Assembly (NCBI GenBank): GCA_930367205.1
Contig: OV884012.1
Span: 35,541,520 to 35,605,519, forward strand
Direction: 5' to 3'
Origin: Acanthosoma haemorrhoidale
Lineage: Eukaryota; Arthropoda; Insecta; Hemiptera; Acanthosomatidae
Length of the DNA stretch: 64,000 bases
Numbering within the stretch: position 1 is the stretch's first letter; the number at the start of each line of letters is the position of its first letter. Below, one piece after another: positions 58,437 through 64,000 of this stretch. The notes beneath the pieces are model-generated. The model saw only the letters and a program-made list of their open reading frames with translations. It searched no databases and was not told where the DNA came from. A program made the translations under genes and the position numbers.

Positions 58437-59617
58437 TGGCGAGTAGGAAGTAAGTTTGCCTGCTACGAGTATGTATGTACTCTCCAAAACTGTGATTTGC
58501 AAATGGTCCTTTATAGATCCTTATATTTGAATGAAATTCAGAGTTTTATTTTTTTATTTTATTATAATCCTTTATTGTGCTAAAATTACAATCTGCCTTT
58601 TATAAGGCAATGAGTAATTAAGATAAATGCTCTCATTCATACCATATTTACAGTTCATCATTCACTCGCTCATTCATACAATATTTACAGACAGCCCAGA
58701 GACCCCCCAAATCCACCGCGAAGAGAAAGCGGAGTCTTGGGAAGTCCCCCACGCTCCTCCGTCAGCCGCGTCACCGGATACTAGCCAGTGGAGGCTGACC
58801 AAGAGCGCGAGAGCCACAGACGCTCAGGACATGATTGGAGAAACTGGCCATTGCCAGGACTCCCACTGTCACGCGTTTATAGCAGGTCACGAGGCCACTG
58901 CCGTTTCAGTCTCCGAGGAGGATTATAGGGATGAGTGGCGCAGTGCAATGACTGTGCTACAGGATTAGGGTGGTTGGAAAGGCTACTGTGGAATTTCATA
59001 AACTTGGAAGGGATGAGTTCTAGAATGTAGGGTATGTTAAGGTCGTTATGAAGGGTTTTGTTGCTGACATAATAAGGGGCATTTACTATTGTTCTCAGGA
59101 CTTTTGATTGAAAGGATTGGATACGCTTGATGTTCGACTTTTTTGCTGTCCCCCATAGCTCTATTCCGTATGTCCAGATTGGTTTAAGTATAACTTTGTA
59201 GATTAGTAGTTTATTTTCTATTGAGAGATGGGATGTCCTTTGAAGTAGTCTGTACAGTTGTCCAAAGCGTCTGTTTAGTTCTTGTCTTTTTAGTCTCGTA
59301 TGTGGGTTCCAGGTCAGTCGTTGGTCAAGAAGCCTAAGTACCGTACTGTCTCGGATACAGGGAGAGGAATAGAATTAAAATAAACTAGTGGACAAGACTT
59401 GCGACAAAGGGTGAAGGTAATGTGGGAGCATTTTGCTTCATTAACTTTGATCCGCCATTGATTGCACCAATACTCGATCTCGTCAAGGTGTTTTTGAAGG
59501 TTATGGGATGCTATGTCGGGGTCTGGGTGGGATGACAAGACTGCAGTGTCATTTGAATGAAATTCAAGGCAAATATGACTTTTTACATCAAGATTACTTT
59601 CTCTTCAAGAGATGGGA
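58437..59617 (+). repeat. Local duplication D, copy 2, interrupted by a Jockey insertion
   Basis: Left part 58437-58540 and right part 59551-59617 together reproduce 57846-57990. The 16-bp overlap ATTTGAATGAAATTCA occurs on both sides of the insert as a target-site duplication. Copy 1 is uninterrupted and serves as the pre-insertion reference. Confidence 0.85.
58541..59550 (-). mobile_element. Jockey-type retrotransposon, 3' end
   Basis: Minus-oriented copy of about 1.0 kb, 5'-truncated within RT motif C: the frame enters at DTAVLSSHPDPDIASHN. It continues with EYWCNQWRIKVNEAKCSHIT and ETVRYLGF, then a small deletion shifts frame. The 3' UTR matches other copies and ends in a T-rich stretch (plus strand) at 58541-58560. 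Flanked by a perfect 16-bp target-site duplication (58525-58540 and 59551-59566). Confidence 0.9.
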
Positions 59618-60150
59618 ATGCTCACCGGGGAAAGAGGTCAATGAGGCAAATACTCGTAGACTGGAGCTCTATATCACCTACTATAAAATCACAAAGGGGA
59701 ATAATGATGAAGGATATAATTATCTTTATTTAAAGTATTTGTTTACGCTGAACTACCCGTGGAGTATTATATACTTCCAAGTGATAATTCAAACACAGGT
59801 TGGTTCTTTAGCATGAACTAGTGGACTGTAAATGAATGAAAATAAGAGTTGATGCCAATTCACAATACATTTATTCTAAAACTAAACAGAATATTATAAA
59901 ATTTCATAAAAAAAAATGAGGAGCAAAATAAAGTACCCAGGCCTGGTTAATAATAATAAAATTTGCCAATGTAAGACAGACTGGTTTCAAAATAAAAAAA
60001 TGTCTTTTATCCTTAATAATTAAAGGAATTAACCAAATTCTCGTCACTTGTAATTAAATTGTCAATAAACTCATCCAAGTTAAACATAATGCCAATTAAA
60101 CAAAATAAATACTCAAAAGGCAACCAGCAACAAATCAATTACGGAATTGA
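59618..60150 (+). other. Intronic or intergenic DNA, nothing recognised
   Basis: AT-rich; no supported feature. Confidence 0.5.
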
Positions 60151-60447
60151 TTAGGAAATAAGTGTATATTCACGTAGCGGCAGGTTGCAGTTTAAGTGCT
60201 CTCGCGGGTGCAGGCTGTAAACAAAACGTAGAGCTGTCGTGGTCAGGTTGAGGCTCAAAAAAAATCCAACCGCAGGGCGGCGATTCCAAGCTCCAAGGGG
60301 AACGTTAAATATCATATAGGTATGATTTTGGCCAAATGGCCAATTAAGTCTGAGATCGGTACACCTTAGCTGTTCAGACGTTGCCTCAACACTGACGTAA
60401 ATGGGCTTGGGCCCACAAGTTCCCCTACCAAAAGTCCAAAGTGCCAC
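60151..60447 (-). other. Unclassified ORF, 98 codons
   Basis: A minus-strand frame with clearly higher GC than its surroundings. It includes RGTCGPKPIYVSVEA, LRLNWPFGQNHTYMIFNVP and YSLHPREHLNCNLPLREY. The residue mixture is less biased than most chance frames here, but no domain, signal or splice context is recognised. It could be a decayed transposon ORF. Confidence 0.25.
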
Positions 60448-61507
60448 TGTCCTAGGTATGGAATTTTCCTTTAGGTATTTAACTTAGATTACAATTTAAT
60501 CTTACGAAATATAATGAACAGAAATTACACAATCATATTTTACATGAACAATCAAAAAAAATGACGATTTTTATTTACAGTTTTTTACGTCAGTGACGAA
60601 AATAATAAATAATTAAATCTAACAAACAAATTATTTTTTTTAATAAAGATTAAATTAAAAATTAATTTAATTTACTTCACTTTTCCAACAAAACAAAAAC
60701 TTTATCTGGCCTTAACAGTATTACTATAACAAAAGCTTTCTTATCACCCTGATTTATGTCTTGCTGTTCCTCTTCACTCATTTTCCACTTTAGAAAGTAT
60801 GGTTCGGTGTTGATATATCGAGTTAGTTTTATTGTTATTGTCGTGCTTACCTAAATTTACCCACACCGACCTCAAATGCAAAAACGATGGCTTCCCCCTG
60901 GTAGGGAGAACATTAAGAAAGAATACGGAAGGGAGTTGGCAACAATTACAATCTCTCGTAGATGTTTTTATTGTTGCGCCAGTTGTGGGACAAAGGAGCA
61001 CAATACTTTTCATTCGATTGATCGACTCATCATTGGAAACGATTCGCTCCTGATTGTCTCATTGTGCCCTTCAGAGGTCCATCAAGTAGTCAGTCAGACC
61101 TGTGATTGATGTGGTTGCTATTTCTTGCTTAACCACTGTTGGTTGTCTCTTTCGTTTGTATTTATTATTTAGTGGAATGTTTCAGTCTTTTTGGATTCGT
61201 ACTTTATTAGATTAATATTTCTCTCCTCAGAAAGAAATAACTAGAAATACGAGCCGATTTCGAGTGATACGAGCTTATCTCATAATTATTATCATTGCTC
61301 ATAAGAAGCAGAAACTGTGATCGGTGAATATTACCTGAGCTATATATAGTATATGGTCACTGGTCTGACGTCGGTCGATAGTCAAACAGCCAAATACTAC
61401 TATCAGCCTTGAGTATGACACAAGAAATCCTGTAATATATAAGGATGTCATTATTATAATTATGTCTTGTGTTATTATTTTTCCTCCCTGTTGCTGTACG
61501 TTCCTAA
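60448..61507 (+). other. Intronic or intergenic DNA, nothing recognised
   Basis: 60830-61110 is GC-richer and open in two plus-strand frames and one minus-strand frame, which argues for chance or a decayed element. No family recognised. Confidence 0.35.
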
Positions 61508-61741
61508 AGTAGCAGTAGTTATCCCTGCGAGAACTCTCCAGATGTGATCTGGCGCCCTAACTACCATCCTTCCCGTGTGTGGTTTATCGGCGATGTACCT
61601 TTATGGGAGGGTATAAGTTACTACCAGGATCCTGGCGGTACACCTCATTACCATACCATTACCACATTGCCTCCAGGGCCTCCGTATCCTCGCCAGGTCT
61701 TCCACACATCCACACTTACCCCTAAGTATGAGGATATATGA
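61508..61741 (+). other. Candidate 3'-terminal coding exon, proline-rich (unrecognised)
   Basis: An open frame from 61508 to TGA at 61739-61741. It reads CENSPDVIWRPNYHPSRVWF, then IGDVPLWEGISYYQDPGG and a Pro/Thr-rich end ITTLPPGPPYPRQVFHTSTL followed by TPKYEDI. A pyrimidine tract and acceptor-like GTAGCAG (61509-61515) or CTCCAG (to 61541) precede it. High GC, non-repetitive residues and the short acidic-aromatic C-terminus suggest a real last exon, for instance the cytoplasmic tail of a membrane protein. It does not look like a tetraspanin tail. No start codon lies upstream in frame, which fits an exon rather than a complete gene. Confidence 0.4.
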
Positions 61742-64000
61742 TGTACGAGCTTGTTTGTACCCCTAGTGCTTACAGGTGACATGTAATTTTCTTCGTTGTT
61801 GTCTCGTCGTGACGACATTTACATAAGCTGTGTGTTATGTAATGAAGGCTCTGGTGTGATGTATGTAGGTTTGGACTGATAAGTGGTTACGATTTATTTT
61901 GTTTCATTGACGTATGTCTATCATACAGAGCACTATTCAAAAACAATATGTTACTATTATATTTGATCTATAACTCATATCTCTCATAGAGTATCTCTCG
62001 AACTACTCTCTTTTCATATTAAACAAAAAAACCTTATAGAATAATAATAAAGCAACACAGTTACCGCTGGTATTTCTGAGGATTAACAAGAGCTTCATAG
62101 AGAATAGTGTCATTCATGGCTAAATACCATGAATAAATTACAAAAGATATTATGTTTTCCCCTTAGCCACTAGTGGCTTGTTACCGAATAGATTATTTTG
62201 CATCGATTATGAATTAAATATTATTTTCTAATTAAATTGACGCAAGAAGTTTGTAAAATATTAAATATAGTTCTATTGCTGAATCTCAACTTTATTTTTG
62301 TATTACCTTTGAAATTATTCGCCCGGCTCTGAAGAGTCCTTAACTTCGAGGAAAAAATCAAAACTTTATATCTTAATTTGAGCTGAGATTGAAGAAATCT
62401 CAAAACTTAACGAAATGGGCACGACTTTGTTGCTTTTAATTGTTTCTTCTACTTGGTGTTATTGTTATTCTTACCAAAACCTAATCAGAATATTTTGATT
62501 TGTTGCGAAATATACTTTTAAAATTTATGATACATTCAATCATTTCTAGAACGTCTATCATTGAGGATACATAAAATCCTACAGACCAAGGGGGGATCGC
62601 ATAAAACCTGAATGAAAGTCTGTAACCCTTCGTGCTCGGCAATTATTGCAATACAAATGCTTCAACCATTCTTCCTATTCGCAAGCTCTGAGAAACTGTA
62701 AACGAGTGAAGATAAGAAAAATCCTTTCGCGCTTAAGTGGTATATGAGTTATGGTGAGCGCTCACACCTAAACAACTTGTGAAGCGGTGAGTGATAAAGC
62801 CACACTACACTCTCTCTGAAGGGTCGGTAAACTTTCGGACGACTCATCGTGGGAAAACGCCGACTGGATTCGAAAATGAGAAATTGGCAGTTTGATTGTT
62901 TGAGGATTCCGTTCTCTGGAAGTGTGACTCAATGCTTTTCCTTCAGGGCGATGAGTAATCGCTTGTCGCACTTAGGTAGGACTTTTTAACGAACCACTCT
63001 TTTGTAAATACACACACTCCAGGGATAAACATACATCAGAAGTTCGTGACAGAAAGCAAATAATAATTCTTCGAACGGAGTAAAGAGATGTAGAGAGAAA
63101 GAAAAAACACTACTTAAACGCGAGAGTAAAAACCATTTAAACATTGCGAAACCCAAAAGGGTGAGGAGATAATTTTAAACTGGCATGGGCCCATCCAGGA
63201 TTTTCACCATGGGAGTATAAAGGGTACAATCTATAATTAGTCAGTATGATCTATAATGTAACACAAAATGTATCACACCCCTACACATTATATATTTAAT
63301 GTAATTTTTTTATCTGTCTCTCCAGGACTCTCTTTTAGCTACACCACTGTATGATACAGACGTAATTAAATTGATCTGAAGGAAGGTATATTCCACTGGA
63401 CCTTGACCTATGATAATTAACTGTTGGATAATTTACAATAATAGAAAGCACGATAAATTAAATTATACGAGACGTTGTCCCTTTCTATTAACTGTTCACA
63501 TTTCTTAAGTCATAGTGTGATTTTATACGATATGACCAAAACAAAGACAACAATGTGAAAAATGAATTCAAGATTATGTAAAAAAGCATTAAACAGTTTA
63601 ATTAAAAGAAATCTCAATAGAATATCTCCCTTCATTCGTTTATAATCTATTTTCGGTTTAGATTTTTAATTGAATGATTTTTTATTTAATTTACAGAGTT
63701 GTTTTAATAAATAAAACAAACTATTTTCGAAGAAAATCACAGCTTTCTTTCTGAATCCATAATTTAGATGATAGATAATGATGATGAAACCGAAAATTGA
63801 AGCTGTGATGATCAAACTGGAAATGCCTGTGATGATATATCAGAAATTTATTAGCATAGACCAATATAGACACAGCTGTGTACACACACAATCAGACATA
63901 AAATTGTTTTATCATATTTCGGCACTGAAAATGCTTCAGGTTTATCCATAATTCGTTTACGATTTATTAGGGTGCCGTTCGCCTGGGCTCGTGTGTCATT
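61742..64000 (+). other. Intergenic or intronic DNA, nothing recognised
   Basis: AT-rich DNA to the window end. No further tetraspanin exon, repeat copy or RNA gene was recognised. Confidence 0.5.

Noticed and set aside
58627..58968. 113-codon plus-strand frame and a similar 89-codon one at 38309-38578
   Set aside because: Both are antisense reading of the Jockey 3' end; their mutual similarity only reflects the repeat.
1..64000. CRISPR arrays, bacterial operons, defence or toxin systems
   Set aside because: No regular spacer-repeat array and no prokaryotic gene organisation; the window is a eukaryotic, repeat-rich genome segment.
45294..64000. Remaining tetraspanin exons (TM3, large loop with CCG, TM4)
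   Set aside because: Looked for by eye after 45.3 kb; no open frame with these motifs and splice sites was convincing.

Overview
The window looks like a stretch of AT-rich animal genome, most probably an insect. The evidence is large introns, Jockey-clade non-LTR retrotransposons, mariner-like terminal inverted repeats, microsatellites and almost no intact coding sequence. Species cannot be named from the sequence. No bacterial operon, CRISPR array, rRNA gene or convincing functional tRNA gene was seen.

Host genes. The only confidently recognised host gene is a tetraspanin (CD151-like) on the + strand. One exon (17476-17582) carries the cytoplasmic N-terminus and the start of TM1. The next (45102-45293) carries the rest of TM1, the small loop, TM2 and the GCC-containing inner loop. 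They are joined in phase 0 across an intron of about 27.5 kb; later exons must lie beyond 45.3 kb and were not found. Weaker coding candidates are a 103-codon homeodomain-like ORF inside that intron (27499-27810, +), a proline-rich terminal-exon-like ORF (about 61508-61741, +), a 102-bp antisense exon candidate (10039-10140, -), a short ORF behind a splice-acceptor-like tract (about 8216-8378, +) and an unclassified ORF (60151-60447, -).

Mobile DNA, left to right. 1-1852 (-) is the 5' part of a Jockey-clade element: a gag-like ORF1 with three zinc knuckles, then the start of an endonuclease ORF2. 2079-2660 is a local duplication built on near-perfect palindromes and a (TC)n tract. Four old solo-LTR-like sequences of one family lie at about 4.6-5.7 kb (-), 17.7-18.3 kb (-), 24.7-25.4 kb (+) and 46.7-47.1 kb (+). 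Jockey 3' fragments lie at 11.6 kb (+), 14.5-15.2 kb (+), 38.1-39.7 kb (-) and 58.5-59.6 kb (-). A second non-LTR family has 3' fragments at 19.1-19.7 kb (-) and 30.9-31.3 kb (-). The 38-kb Jockey copy is inserted into the terminal repeat of a small mariner-like element, and the 58-kb copy into one copy of a local duplication, with a 16-bp target-site duplication. Several pairs of direct repeats and tRNA-like SINE heads fill the rest.

The window is therefore mostly intron and intergenic DNA shaped by transposition. The parts worth following up are the homeodomain-like ORF, the unassigned exons, the unusual in-frame ORF1/ORF2 junction and the repeat pairs whose origin is unexplained. All alignments were made by eye; no database search was possible.
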